From the NCBI RefSeq assembly GCF_041146395.1, contig NC_090997.1, forward strand, positions 38,853,501 to 38,917,500: a stretch of DNA of 64,000 nt. The letters run 5' to 3'. A model generated the notes under the pieces. That model did not search any database. It was not told the DNA's origin and was given only the letters and a program-made list of their open reading frames with translations. This DNA comes from Eulemur rufifrons (taxonomy: Eukaryota; Chordata; Mammalia; Primates; Lemuridae). A program made the position numbers and the translations under genes. Shown in pieces: positions 34,746 through 45,454 of this stretch; within the stretch, counting starts at the first letter, position 1; each line of letters begins with the position of its first letter.

Positions 34746-36644
34746 AGTTGCCCCACACTGACCAAGTGTGGGGGCTGTTCCCTTGGGCTTCAGGCAACTT
34801 CAGGTTAGAGGGGAGCTCAGATGTGAGAGAGTTTTGAGACACAAAGTGCTGGATTGTTCATAGAGGGAACACCAACAATGAAAAGCAAAAAAGCAAAAAT
34901 CAAAGGGTGGGACTTGGAATGAAAGAATTAAGCAAAACTTCCGAGGAAGTGGTTTCCTCGACTGGAGCGGAACATGGAGGGAAAGAGTAAGAACATAAGA
35001 GTAAGAAGTCAGGGTGGCCTGGAGGCTGACACAAGCGCTCCTGCGCGCTAGAGTAAATGGCCCAAGTGTGTCTGGGGAGGAGGGGAGAGCAGTGGGGAAT
35101 CAAATTGTAAACTGTAGCAATAGCAAAGAAATACAATTGTGTGCCAGCTTCCCTTGGACTTCATTTAGGTTTGTGCAGAAAGACTTTTCTGTAAGATACT
35201 CTTCCTAACTCCTGACCTCCAGTCAAACCCAATTCGATCAGAATACAGGCAAACCTTCGAAGACAGGAATCTGGAACTCCTGACAGAGGCTATAAAAACT
35301 GATCTTGAGTGTGCTTAACTGCCCATCAGTTATTCGTGGATTCCTATATCAGAAAACCTCCCTGTAAAGCAAAAAGCATTTTTCTTCCATTCCTATTTAA
35401 ATTACTTTGTGACATAAAATATATATGAGCAATAAATATCAATAAAAATATTTAGCATTTTTAGCTTATGTTCCCTAGTTTCTGCCTGCCCCCCAATGAA
35501 GAATATAATACATATAGCAGCTTAAAACTCTAATTTATATTATTTGTTAGGCCTGACTGATATAGAGACTTGAACTGACATTGATGTTGTGTAAGTAAGT
35601 TTATGCTGAGTAAATGCTTTGATTTGGTTCTGAAAGTGACCGTAGCACTCAACTGTTACTGTATGGTATTTTATTTTGCATTAAATGAATATAAATTATG
35701 TTCATGTTTACATATGTATTGACAAATAAAAATGAAAAATACTCAAAATTCTTCACGTGAATAGAATATATAGAGAGCACTAGAAGCGTAGATTCTTATG
35801 CTGAATGTATTCAAAGTATCCGTGTCATGCTTTGCATAATTTAAAAGCAGAACAAACAGAAAACAAAATCAAAATGAAACAAAGTCAAATAAGTTGAGGC
35901 TTAGATTTTATAGAAGCCACAGTGAAAACTATTGAACTGGGAAGTCCTAATATCCTACACATACTTTAATATTTACTTTGAAAGTGATTTTCTTTGGTCT
36001 GTAGATATGAACTGAGTTTTATTGGTGGATTCTAATGTGACCATTTATGAAAATTAGCCATGTGCTGCTGCATAGATAGAATCTACCTAATTCAAAGAAA
36101 ATTAAAGTTAAAATAATGCTGATTTTAAAATATTAAAGCAAAAATGATTTTGCTTACTCAACACAAAGTGAATTGGAAACCTCAAGAAAAATCTTACTGG
36201 ATTGTAAATATGGTGCAAATATTTAATTAACACAACTTACTCTTATTAAAATGAGTTTGGTTATTTAAATTTGTCTTTACCTTAGGCCACTAGGTCCTCT
36301 CTACCACTTCAAGGGAGGGGTCAGTCCATTGATTGGACTGATTTTTCAAGATCAAAAACATCACTTCGTCATGATGCATAAATGCTTACTGCATTATCAT
36401 AGTCAAATTAATATGATCATTTTTTTGCCACATCAAGAACCAAAAACCTAAGAGATGAAGCAGTTGAAATAATGTAAAAAGCACCCTGGCCTGAATGCCC
36501 AGACCTAGTCTACTTCTCTTAACTTTCAGCATAAAAATATCTTTAATATTTTCTTCCATAAAATATGATAAACAATGTCCTGACTCCTATATTCTATTCT
36601 AGCTATTGTATTCTATTCTAGCTACTGCCAAATTATTCTCCTTT
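34746..36644. other. Repeat-poor non-genic stretch
   Basis: About 1.9 kb with no named repeat. It includes a small inverted-repeat cluster at 34937-34960. Frames of 64-78 codons near 35.0 kb are antiparallel to each other and lack motifs. Confidence 0.45.
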
Positions 36645-37020
36645 TCCCTCTATATAGGGCTGCTATAACAAAATGCTGCCCACTGAGTGGCTTAAAGAAG
36701 AGAAATTTATTTTCTCATAATTCTGGAGGCCAGAAGTCAAGGTGTCAGCAGTTTGGTTTCTTCTGAGGCCTCTCTCTTTGTCTTGCACATGTCTGCCTCC
36801 TTGGTGTGTCCTCACAGGGTCATCCCTCTGTCTGTGTCTGTGTCCTAAACTCTCCTTGTAAGGACACCAGTGATACTGAATTAGAGTCCACCTCAATGGC
36901 CTCCTTTAAACTTAATTGCCTGGTTAAAGACCTATCTACAAATATAGTCACTTCCTGAGGTACTGAGGGTTAGGATTTCAACATATGAATTTGGAGAGAG
37001 ACACAATTCAGCCCATAACA
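36645..37020 (-). mobile_element. MLT1-type MaLR LTR
   Basis: Antisense LTR: GGGCTGCTATAACAAAATGC, CTCATAATTCTGGAGGCCAG, AAGGACACCAGTGATACTGA, AACATATGAATTTGG, and the end GCCCATAACA at 37020. This is the MLT1 motif order, reversed. The left edge is approximate; no clear 5-bp duplication. Non-coding LTR of an ancient ERVL-MaLR element. Confidence 0.85.
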
Positions 37021-38830
37021 CACTCAGTTAAGCATTTTTCGAGCTCTCACCTGCAGGCATAGATGTGGGCTGGGGCAGAGCTGTCAGGGTCCCTGTGGTG
37101 AATATCATGGGCTCCCTGTGAGTGCAGATTACTAATGTCCTGTGGCCCTGCCAGAGCCCCGCTGCAGGTGTGCCACTGCCATCCAACAGTGAATTGATAC
37201 GGGGCCTGCCCGACCTACGACTAGGTAGGTGTAAGTCTCCTTTTGGGCTTACTGTAAGCTCCATCTGTCATCTTTTCCCACTGCAGATACTTCTAGTACC
37301 TGAAGTTCTGCAAATCACGTGGTCCCAGCAGCAGGGCTATGTCCTGGGTTGGCTTGCTCTGGGCCCCACTCCGAGCCTACAGTCTTCCATGTCACTTGGA
37401 AATTGTGTCAAGACAGTGTTCCCAAGTGCTAAGTATGCTTCTTCCAGAACCTGACAAGGCCTTACCAAGAGCTGTGCTTCTTTCTTGGTGGTAGGAAGGA
37501 CAAGATGCAATAATTTTTTCTTTATTTTGGAGGAGATATTCTGGCATAGCCCAGATCACTGCACTCCCCAAACTTTCGTGATATGACAGTTCCCTGAATC
37601 TTTTTAAGGTTATTTCTCCAGGCAGAGGGAAAGAGTATCACCATCCTCCAAAAAAGGCAAGTGAGCCACTTCTGCAGACCCAGTGTGTTCAGGGGAGTCC
37701 GGCATGTCAAGGCTTCAAGTACGTTTACCCGGATAGCCCCAGGTGCCAGGGTGCCAGACCTTCCTTATTAGGGCCTTGGCCTTGGCAGAGGAGATTGGCT
37801 GAGGCTGAGAATTCAACTTGCTCTGAAGCTTTGCTGATCTGATTAAGTCCTGAGCTTGGTCATCCTGTGGGTTTGCCCTCTGGATGTAGAAGATTAGGGT
37901 TTATTCAATGCTACCAAGGAGGCCCTCTGGCTTTCACAATTTGCCTTGAATTGATGATTAATCACACCTGAGCCTTTCATTAACTCTCTTTGACCAATCA
38001 ATAGTAGTTAGCAACAGCCTCCCAATGCAGTCTTTTAGTTACAATTTCCTCCACTTCTCTCAAGCACCAGAAGTGTTGCTCCATCCAGTACATACTTTCC
38101 ACGAGTACCCATCCCAGCTCCCCATCAGAAAAACTTTTAACAACTGCACCGCTGCAGCATGTCAGAGGTTCTGTCTGCCACCAGTGATGAGGTCCTGCTG
38201 GCCAGCTGATAGGTGAATAATCTGTCTCCAAATCTCATTTTAGAGACTGCTTTCTGGGACCACTACTAGGACCGATTACCTTAGGTTTGGCAAAGGCACT
38301 AAGACAGAGAGCTGTGTGCAGGTTTATTGGGAGATGCTCTTGGAACAAACACACATAGGGAAGTGAGGAGGGTACATGGGGTATAGAGAAAAGTTGATCT
38401 GCAACGCAGTTGCTGCTGAGGCCTCAGCCAGTCCTGCAGAAACCTCGGGAGCTGTGATGAGCGTCAAATACAAACATACAGGACAGGGCCAAAGGCCAAA
38501 GGCTGACTGATTCTGCTGGTAAAGATAAAATGAGCCACTCTTAGATTTAGACAGTTTATTACTTACATAGACAGCAAAAAGAAGAATAAACCAAAGGTAC
38601 CAGCCCCATGGTCCTTGTATCACACACCAAAAAGGATGGCACTGAAGTAACAGGGGCGTGTGACTGACACATGGGTTGTGGGATACCCAGTTGCTGAGAA
38701 CCAGTTCTAGACTGCAGCAAAGTGGTTTCATAGTCTGCAGCCCTACCCTGGGGGGCGGGGGCAGAAAGCCGCATCCCCCACCACAACCTAGGAGGCAATA
38801 AGCAAGTCACTCTTCATGGCCTCCCGAGGG
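37021..38830 (-). other. Possible class III ERV debris (internal region and LTR-like end)
   Basis: It is more GC-rich than its surroundings and adjoins an MLT1 LTR. Near 38310-38345, reading on minus, an AATAAACCTGCACACAGCTC-type signal looks like an LTR polyadenylation region followed by U5. The 37.0-38.3 kb block could be internal or leader sequence of an ERVL/MaLR-like element. I could not recognise a gag, pol or env domain in any frame, so this is a weak inference. Confidence 0.3.
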
Positions 38831-39054
38831 TCATAGGGAGGCGATGGCCTCAGAGCAGCTCCTACAGGCGCCCACCCTCTCCTGTTGGGGGGCCCAGGGA
38901 TCACAAGGCACCTCACCAAGACTCAGATGAGCCTGGTGTGCTTCAGGCCTTGACTATGTGGACACATGAAAGGTTACCAGGACGCCAGGCACAGCCAGTC
39001 TCCTACAGATGGCCCTTCAGAGTTGTCCCACATTGAGCTTACAGGGTTAGGAAG
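38831..39054. other. Non-genic spacer
   Basis: No feature recognised. Confidence 0.4.
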
Positions 39055-39150
39055 ACATGGACTCTGAAAAAAATTGGGCATGAATTCAGCTACTCCTAAA
39101 GTCATTGCGTTTTTAAAAATTTATTTTTTAAAAGTTTATTTCCTTGTTTT
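39055..39150 (+). repeat. Copy A of a local direct repeat pair
   Basis: Shares a 24-base identical core (39070-39093, containing TTGGGCATGAATTCAGCTAC) and a second shared block ending TTATTTCCTTGTTT (to 39149) with copy B at 40.53-40.62 kb, same orientation. The flanking TGGACT is also shared. Confidence 0.8.
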
Positions 39151-40090
39151 AAGGAGAACTCCATGTTCACTGTCATTCTATCAAAGGGCTTTCACTGAAA
39201 GCCCAACAAGCAACTCTTCCTCCCCTTCCTCCCTTGGCTACTCCAGTATTTCTCTTCGCCTGACCGCGTAGCTTCATGCATTACTTCGCCAAATGCTACC
39301 ACTGGAATTTGACAGCAGAAAGTGGTCCCCAGAGTTTATTAATACAAAGAGCCTGCAATTATTCATGTCCTCTTCCGTCAAAACAGTAAATATTTCGTTT
39401 GACACCAATTTTATTTATTTCCTCTCTGAAATATGTAATGAGGAACGCTGCAACAGCAGGATGGGCTCATTTGGTGCAAGAGGCCTCAGGAACTTTCCAC
39501 GCTTCAGTAGCTCAGGCTCGCTCTTATGTTTCTAAGTCTCCGTTCTCTTTCTGTCCTCTGCATTGTTGGTTAAAATAACAAAGGCTCCTGCCAAGTCTTG
39601 CTTCTTTATATCATCTTAAAATACATGAGCAAGGGTCTTTCGTTACTTTATTGTCTTCTTGCACCAGTGTCCTTGCTAAGTAGCAAACGTCAGCCAGCAG
39701 TCACGCAGACCCGAGATACTTTGTGTGTAAGCGAAAGAAAGGAGCTGCCCTGGAAAATAGAGAACTGGGCGATCTTTGTCTTCAACGACACCATCACCTG
39801 TTATTTCTCCCTTCTTCCCTTTCGATGACACTTTCCTCCTTTTCTCTCCCACCTTTCCCTAAAGAAAACACCTGACCCATTCCATGTGGAATCAGATGTT
39901 GATAAAAACTTGTTGTGTTCCCTCTGTTTTTTCTCATTGTGATGCTTTTTCTGTCAACTGAATCAACTCTGATCTGATTAGGGTAACTTCATGTGTTTAC
40001 TCCCTCATCTCTTGACTGTATAAAGAGTTCCTTAACTGTTCTTCCTTTCCACCCTCGAAACCGGCTCTGATAATTTTGTTACCTATACAA
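39151..40090. other. Non-genic stretch, nothing recognised
   Basis: Several 65-80 codon frames without motifs; no repeat named. Confidence 0.4.
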
Positions 40091-40094
40091 AAAT

Positions 40095-40190
40095 GTTACT
40101 GGCTTCCCACTGCCCTCAGACTAGGCCTGAGTGCCTTAGTCTGGCCTTCACAGCTGTCCACAGTTGAGCACCAACTCCTTTCCCCTTTTA
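40095..40190 (+). mobile_element. L2 fragment
   Basis: CTGGCTTCCCACTGCCCTCAGACTAGGCC..CTTAGTCTGGCCTTCACAGCT follows the L2 3' pattern (TGGCTTCCCATTGCCTTCAGGATAAAGTCC..CTTAGCCTGGCATTCA). Confidence 0.65.
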
Positions 40191-40224
40191 TTTATGTATT
40201 TATTTATTTCTCATCTTAACCTTG

Positions 40225-40450
40225 ATTAGTTCATTTATTGGCATATTCATTTATTCAACCACATTTTTGGATCATCTATTTTGTTTCAAATAGTAGGCCC
40301 AGTGGATAGTAAAGAAAAAAAAAAGAAAGAAAGAAAAGAAAAAAAGAAATCTTTCTTGTCCACAAAAGACTTTATAGTCAAGTTGGGGAGACAATTAGAG
40401 CAGAGTTTAATAAGTTTAATAAGTGCTACGATAAAGGTGTACACACGATA
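40225..40450 (-). mobile_element. L2 fragment with purine-rich tract
   Basis: TTCATTTATTGGCATATTCATTTATTC, TAGTAGGCCCAGTGGATAGT and TAGTCAAGTTGGGGAGACAA are the antisense L2 order. An A/G-only tract at 40310-40348 interrupts it. Confidence 0.6.
40310..40348 (+). repeat. GAAA-rich polypurine tract
   Basis: About 39 bases composed only of A and G, mainly AAAG and AAAAAG units. Confidence 0.9.
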
Positions 40451-40530
40451 CCATGCATTACATGATTAGCAGATGATTTAATTTCCTTGGTCTTTGCAGG
40501 TGATAAAAAGGGAAAATTTTCCTGTTTTAT

Positions 40531-40619
40531 ACCTGGACTTATTGAGAAAATTGGGCATGAATTCAGCTACCCTATAGTCACTTGCATTAAGAAAATTAAA
40601 AAAAATTATTTCCTTGTTT
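40531..40619 (+). repeat. Copy B of the local direct repeat pair
   Basis: 24-base identical core at 40547-40570, then a diverged A-rich middle and the shared TTATTTCCTTGTTT end (40606-40619). The offset to copy A is 1,477 bp. Confidence 0.8.
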
Positions 40620-40839
40620 GCTGCTGTTCTATCACAAATGTTTATCAAGCAGCTGTGATAGTGCAAGCACTGGGCAAATACACGAAAGACCTAAATGAAA
40701 GAGGAGAAGCACAGAAAGTTTTTCAGAGATGCTGTTGCTTCAACGATTCACTGGGTCATCCAGGGCTTCCTGAGCACCCAAGCCTCTGCCAGCTGCCGTC
40801 AAAATGCCCCAGCAGAATGCAGAGCATGCCTTCTGCTCA

Positions 40840-41020
40840 CGCCATTTCCCCTCTGGAATACTTTCTTATTTTGAAATACTCCTGATCCTTTGAGGCCTAA
40901 CCTAAGTGTACCTCTTCATCTGCTGTGGGATTCCCCCAGGATTCCTCCACCACCTTTCCGGACATCCTGCAGCACGTTGTGCTTTTCTCATGGGGCGACT
41001 TTTAAGTTATTATAAATGTA
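40840..41020 (+). mobile_element. L2 fragment
   Basis: CACGCCATTTCCCCTCTGGAATACTTTC, CCTAACCTAAGTGTACCTCTTC and TCATGGGGCGACTTTTAAGT follow the L2 3' order (CTGTTCCCTCTGCCTGGAATG..CAAATGTCACCTCCTC). Confidence 0.6.
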
Positions 41021-41044
41021 TACTTAAGATAATAAAAACAATTT

Positions 41045-41565
41045 AAATTACACACATATATGTATATGAAAAGTTAAAGACCATCTTTACGCCAACCCTA
41101 TTCCCATTCCTGTCTCCAGAAGGAAGTCCTGTCAGAAATTTGTTGTGTGTCCACCCAGAACCTTCTCTTGTCATTTACACAAATGCCTGCCACATGCACA
41201 CACACACACACACACACACACTAGACATATTAATTTTTTTAATACATAAAACCATATTCTACATTGTTTTGGAATTACCTATGAAGATTATATTTGGACA
41301 GATGTTCATGTCAGTACATAAAAATGAGATTTGTTCTTTTCAGTGTAGTATTTAGATGGGCATTTGTTTTCTGACACTCCATTGTTTAAAACAAATCTGC
41401 TACGCACCTTTATGTATATCTTCATGTATGTAGGTGACCATTTCTATGGATAAATTTATAGATGAAAAATCCTGTATCAAAGAGTATGCATATTTAAAAT
41501 GTTGGTCGATACTGCTGCCAAATTGTCCTCCAAACAGGCTTTCTCAGCGTAGATCCCACAGAGTC
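41045..41565 (-). mobile_element. Old L1ME/HAL1-like 3' fragment, antisense
   Basis: CCCATTCCTGTCTCCAGAAGG, AAATCCTGTATCAAAGAGTATGCATA, GATACTGCTGCCAAATTGTCCTCC match the antisense L1ME/HAL1 3' region. A CA microsatellite lies inside. Confidence 0.68.
41194..41221. repeat. CA dinucleotide microsatellite
   Basis: About 13 uninterrupted CA units following CCACATG; potentially length-polymorphic. Confidence 0.95.
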
Positions 41566-41629
41566 TTTGGATCCTCATCAAGTGGCACTTTGCATATTTG
41601 ATCTTCCCTAGTTGATGCTACGGAACATA

Positions 41630-41750
41630 CTCTCCTTGGGGCAATGACTATGTCTTTTATATGTTAGCATCCCTGGTGACTTCGGGCACAGAGCAGTGCT
41701 TGGCACCTAATACAGGTTCCCTAAATATTTGTGGAAATAAAATGAACTGT
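41630..41750 (+). mobile_element. L2 3' terminus
   Basis: GGGGCAATGACTATGTCTTT, AGAGCAGTGCTTGGCACCTA and AAATATTTGTGGAAATAAAATGAA follow the L2 3' end. Confidence 0.72.
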
Positions 41751-42064
41751 GCAGATGTAAAAACCAGGTTTCTTCTGGAGGGCCAAGAAGGGACTCTTTG
41801 GTCTTTGTGGAAGATCTTAGACAAGATTTTCTAAGGAGTTCACAGAAGTTCTGAGAGTAAAGGCCCGCTAGACTGGGGCTAAGAAATAATAAAAGACCTG
41901 GAGCTCCAGGATCTCTTCTTGGCATTGTGGGAATGTGGCCAGTAATCCCAAGCACGTAAGAGGAACACAGGGGTCACAGTTGAGCTAGTCGAGCCAGGGA
42001 GCCAGAACATGAAACAGCACCTGGCACCCAATTGCTTTAAAATACATTTGTGTGCTTTAAGTTG

Positions 42065-42245
42065 GAAAGTCTGGATTAAAATCCCAATTCCGTGACCTTT
42101 GGCACTCTACTTACTCTTTCTGAATGCCACTTTGCTCTTTTGTAAAATGGAAAGAACAATCCTACTGGGTTATTGTGAGAATTGAGAATGAGCAGGTGAA
42201 AGAAGCTAGCACAATGCCTGGTACAAAGTAGAGCCTTTCAGCACT
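42065..42245 (+). mobile_element. MIR
   Basis: TCTGGATTAAAATCCCAATTCCG..TGTAAAATGGAAAGAACAAT..TATTGTGAGAATTGAGAATG..CAATGCCTGGTACAAAGTAG is the sense MIR order, including core and L2-like tail. Confidence 0.82.
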
Positions 42246-42494
42246 GAGCGGGGCACACAAAAAGGATGTTTCCGCTGATTTCACACAGAACTCATTTAGG
42301 AACAGCGTTTTTAAAGCATACTTTTGGATAGTTGGCTTGTCCATTTTATATGTGAGTTTCAAAGCCACCTCCTCAGAAAAATAAATCCAGAAACCCAGAT
42401 GTAGCTATTTTTTACTCCTCTGTTTTTATAGTTATTAGTTTTCTTTTTCAACAATTAAAGACGAACTTTAGTTCTTGACTCAAAAATCTCATAT
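42246..42494. other. Non-genic spacer
   Basis: No feature recognised. Confidence 0.4.
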
Positions 42495-42499
42495 GGATG

Positions 42500-43161
42500 T
42501 TGTCTTTGTCCATTTGGGTTGCTATAACAAAATACCAGGGACTGGGTAGCTTATAAACAACAGAAATTTATTTCTCAGAGTTCTGGACGCTCGAAGTCCA
42601 AAATGAAGACATTGGCAGGTTTAGTGTCTGTTGAGGGCCCACTGTCTGGTTCATAGACGGTAACTTTTAACTGTGTTCTCACATGGTGGAAGGGGCAAGG
42701 CGATTCTCTGGAGCTTCTTTTTTTTTCCCCAGTGAGAAATAGTACGCCAGTATATTTTGAATTTTCCTTTCTCTTATTAGGAGTAAAATTGAACATCTTT
42801 TCATATGCTTAAGAACTTTTTTTATATTTTTATTTTATTTTATTTTTAATTTCAGCATATTATGGGGATACAAATGTTTCAGTTACATATATTGCCTTTG
42901 CCCTGCCCCCACCCGAGTTAGAGTTTCAAGTGTGTGCATCTCCCAGACAGTGAGCACCACACCTATTAGGTGTGAATATACCCATCCCCTCCCTGCCTCC
43001 CATCTGCCCGACACCTGATAAAAGAGCACTAATCCCATTCATGAGAGCTCCACCCTCATGACCTAATCGCCTGCCAACAGCCCACCTCCTGATAGCATTA
43101 CACTGGGGGTTTAGATCTCAACATATGAACTTGTGGGGGACACAAACATTCAGACCATAGC
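42500..43161 (-). mobile_element. MLT1/MaLR LTR with 5-bp duplication, interrupted by L1
   Basis: The antisense MaLR LTR runs from TTGTCTTTGTCCATTTGGGT through TATAAACAACAGAAATTTAT and, after the interruption, AATCCCATTCATGAGAGCTC to CAGACCATAGC. The 5-bp direct repeat GGATG flanks it (42495-42499 and 43162-43166), as expected for this class. L1-derived sequence (about 42722-43018) is inserted near the LTR centre. No coding potential. Confidence 0.88.
42722..43018 (-). mobile_element. L1 3' end insert(s) inside the MaLR LTR
   Basis: The A-rich tail reads as TTTTATTTTATTTTATTTTT at about 42827-42850, followed by antisense L1 3' UTR (CATATTATGGGGATACAAAT, ACACCTATTAGGTGTGAATA). The preceding 42722-42825 also looks like L1 (AATTGAACATCTTTTCATAT), perhaps a separate or rearranged piece. 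A clean duplication was not found. Confidence 0.75.
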
Positions 43162-43166
43162 GGATG

Positions 43167-43429
43167 CCACACCCACAACAATATAAAGGGGCAGATGTAC
43201 AGTCAGGTTGCATATACTATCCGTCTGTGTTCTAGAAGAGGGGTAGGAGATTCTGTGATCAAGAACCATTTCTGAGACTGCAGGAAGAAGGGCAGGAAGC
43301 ACTGGAAGCAGCCTGGGCTCCCAGGCTAAGCCATTCTCACAGAACCTAAACTGGCAGAGTGGAGGCTACCAAAGCAAAGGGTATTTGAATGTCCCCAAAA
43401 AACTAACAAAATCCCTCACGAAGTCTTCT
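43167..43429. other. Non-genic spacer
   Basis: No feature recognised. Confidence 0.4.
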
Positions 43430-43740
43430 TTTGCTCTTTCTCACCTCTGTTCATTTTATTCCTCCTGTCCTTCCTTCTCTTTCCACTTGGTGTAGTCCCC
43501 TTCATCATTTAAGGCCTAAGGCCAACCCTTCTCATGTACTTTCCAGCATTCTTCCTGTGTGGCATTTTCCATATTATGGTTTCCTGTTGATTTCTTTCCC
43601 TTCATAGACCATAAGCACCTCAAAGGTATTATTTTTATATTTCAATCTCTCTCCCATGTCCCGAGCTTGACATGATGTCTTGTACTAAATAGTTTTCCAG
43701 TAGTATCTTTTTAAAGAATGAATAAATGAAAAGAAGAAAT
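43430..43740 (+). mobile_element. L2 3' end
   Basis: TTTGCTCTTTCTCACCTCTG.., CATAGACCATAAGCACCTCA, AGCTTGACATGATGTCTTGT and GAATGAATAAATGAA follow the L2 3' order. Confidence 0.6.
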
Positions 43741-43938
43741 GTGGGCTTGGTAATAGGGGTTGGATTTGTGGCTAGTAAAATCACTCTCAAAGACTGTTAA
43801 AGATGTTCAAGGCCAAGTTCTTTCATAGTGCAATTCTCAGAAGTTAACACATGACTCTTACAAATAGAGAACAAACATGTGTCAAGGGTTTTATTCAACT
43901 CACTATTTAATGATAGAAGTAGAAAAATGGTAAAGCTG

Positions 43939-44270
43939 GCCGGGCGCAGTGGCTCACGCCTGTAATCCTAGCACTCTGGGAGGCCGAGGCGGGTGGATCG
44001 CTCGAGGTCAGGAGTTCGAGACCAGCCTGAGCAAGAGTGAGACCCCATCTCTACTAAAAATAGAAAGAAATTATATGGACAACTAAAAAATATATATACA
44101 AAAAATTAGCCGGGCATGGTGGCGCATGTCTGTAGTCCCAGCTACTCGGGAGGCTGAGGCAGTAGGATCACTTAAGCCCAGGAGTTTGAGGTTGCTGTGA
44201 GCTAGGCTGATGCCACGGCACTCACTCTAGCCCGGGCAACAGAGTGAGACTCTGTCTCAAAAAAAAAAAA
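43939..44270 (+). mobile_element. Young lemur-type Alu, 16-bp target duplication
   Basis: A complete dimeric Alu from GGCCGGGCGCAGTGGCTCAC to an A tail. The 16-bp perfect duplication AAAAATGGTAAAGCTG lies at 43923-43938 and 44271-44286. Between the arms is an extra spacer with ATGGACAACTAAAAAATATA. The right arm has the strepsirrhine GCTGATGCCACGGCACTCAC. It is the least diverged Alu here, so probably one of the youngest insertions. Confidence 0.96.
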
Positions 44271-44286
44271 AAAAATGGTAAAGCTG

Positions 44287-44759
44287 ACTCTAAAAAGATT
44301 CAAGGAATTGGGGTTTAGTCAGTCCTTGTAAGAAAGTTAGAATAAGATTGCTGTTTGGGTATAAAACTGGCTAATGTTCTCATTAGCTTTAACCTTTGGG
44401 ATTTTCTTTTCTACAAGATAGAAATCATTTGCATCTCCACCAAACGCAAATGTACAAGTAAATGGAACTTCACAGAATCAAAGTCCTTCATTAATAGTAA
44501 AAAGCAAAGTTAAACAATGGTATATTTTCCAAGAAAATTAAATAATCTGTGGGTGGGCCTGATAAACAATGACTCAGGATGACATTGAAAGGACATGCAG
44601 TCATCCTCTTGGCCATATTTACAGATTGTGGATAGTTTTTCTATGTCAATTTTCAGCTCTTTTTACTCTAAGCTTTCTTTCTGGAACAATTTCCTCCATA
44701 CCTATAGCTTGCCAATTTCTCAGATTTATAATTTCAGTCCAGACTTTTCTTCTCAGCTC
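44287..44759. other. Non-genic spacer
   Basis: Frames 44569-44775 and 44595-44870 overlap each other and a MIR and have no motif; rejected as genes. Confidence 0.4.
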
Positions 44760-45440
44760 CAAACTTGCATATTAAATTCTTTACTGACTAGCTGTGCAAC
44801 CCTGGGAAGATTATTTAACTTCTCTGTGCCTATTTCCTTCTCTATTTTAATAATTCCTCTATATTTTTAATAATAATATCTACCACATGTAGTAATTATA
44901 AAGCAGCAGTCCCCAACCTTTTTGTCACCAGGGACCAGTTTCATGGAAGACAATTTTCCATGGTCAGGGGTAGGGGTCGGGTGAGGGATGGTTTGGGGAT
45001 GATTCAAGCCCATTACATTTGTTACATTTGCAGTTGCTCCCCAGCACTAGCATCACCGCCTCAGCTCCACCTCAGATCATCAGGCATTAGATTCTTATAA
45101 GGAGCATGCAACCTACATTCCTCTAATGCACAGTTTACAGTAGAGTTCGTGCTCCTGTGAGAATCCAATGCCGCTGCTGATCTGACAGGAGGTGGAGCTC
45201 AGGCTGTGATGCAAGCGATGGGGAGCAGCTGTAAATCCAGATGCAGCTTCCTTTGCTCACCTGCCACTCACCTCCTACTGTGTGGTCCAATTCCTAACAG
45301 GCTGCAGACCGGTGCTGGTCCAAGGCCCAGGGGTTGGGGACTGCACTTACAAAGAATAAATGAATTCATATGTACAAAGTGCTTTGAACAGCATCTGACA
45401 CATTACATGATATAAATGCTTGCTATTACTATTAATTCTC
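44760..45440 (+). mobile_element. MIR split by a MER1 element
   Basis: Left half: GACTAGCTGTGCAACCCTGG, ACTTCTCTGTGCCTATTTCC and TAATAATATCTACCACATGT. Right half after the insertion: AAAGAATAAATGAATTC.., GTGCTTTGAACAGCATCTGA and TATAAATGCTTGCTATTACT. Joined across the insertion these follow the MIR order. Confidence 0.8.
44904..45346 (+). mobile_element. MER1-type hAT element, 8-bp target duplication
   Basis: Begins CAGCAGTCCCCAACCTTTTT, then CACCAGGGACCAGTTTCATG, and ends AGGGGTTGGGGACTGC. Flanks TTATAAAG (44896-44903) and TTACAAAG (45347-45354) match at 7 of 8 positions. It lies opposite in orientation to the copies at 15.1 and 19.8 kb. The internal foldback arms are at about 45030-45095 and 45150-45240. 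Confidence 0.9.
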
Positions 45441-45454
45441 AACATCTCTATTTA

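Noticed and set aside
35014..35208. Frame next to a GC-richer patch, considered as a first exon
   Set aside because: No CpG island, TATA box or credible splice donor was seen, and an opposite-strand frame overlaps it.
38324..38731. 135-codon minus-strand open frame with a hydrophobic middle
   Set aside because: Lies in a possible LTR-like block, overlaps another minus frame in a different phase and shows no viral or host domain.
41194..41221. CA repeat considered as a CRISPR-like or regulatory array
   Set aside because: It is an ordinary dinucleotide microsatellite; there are no spacers.
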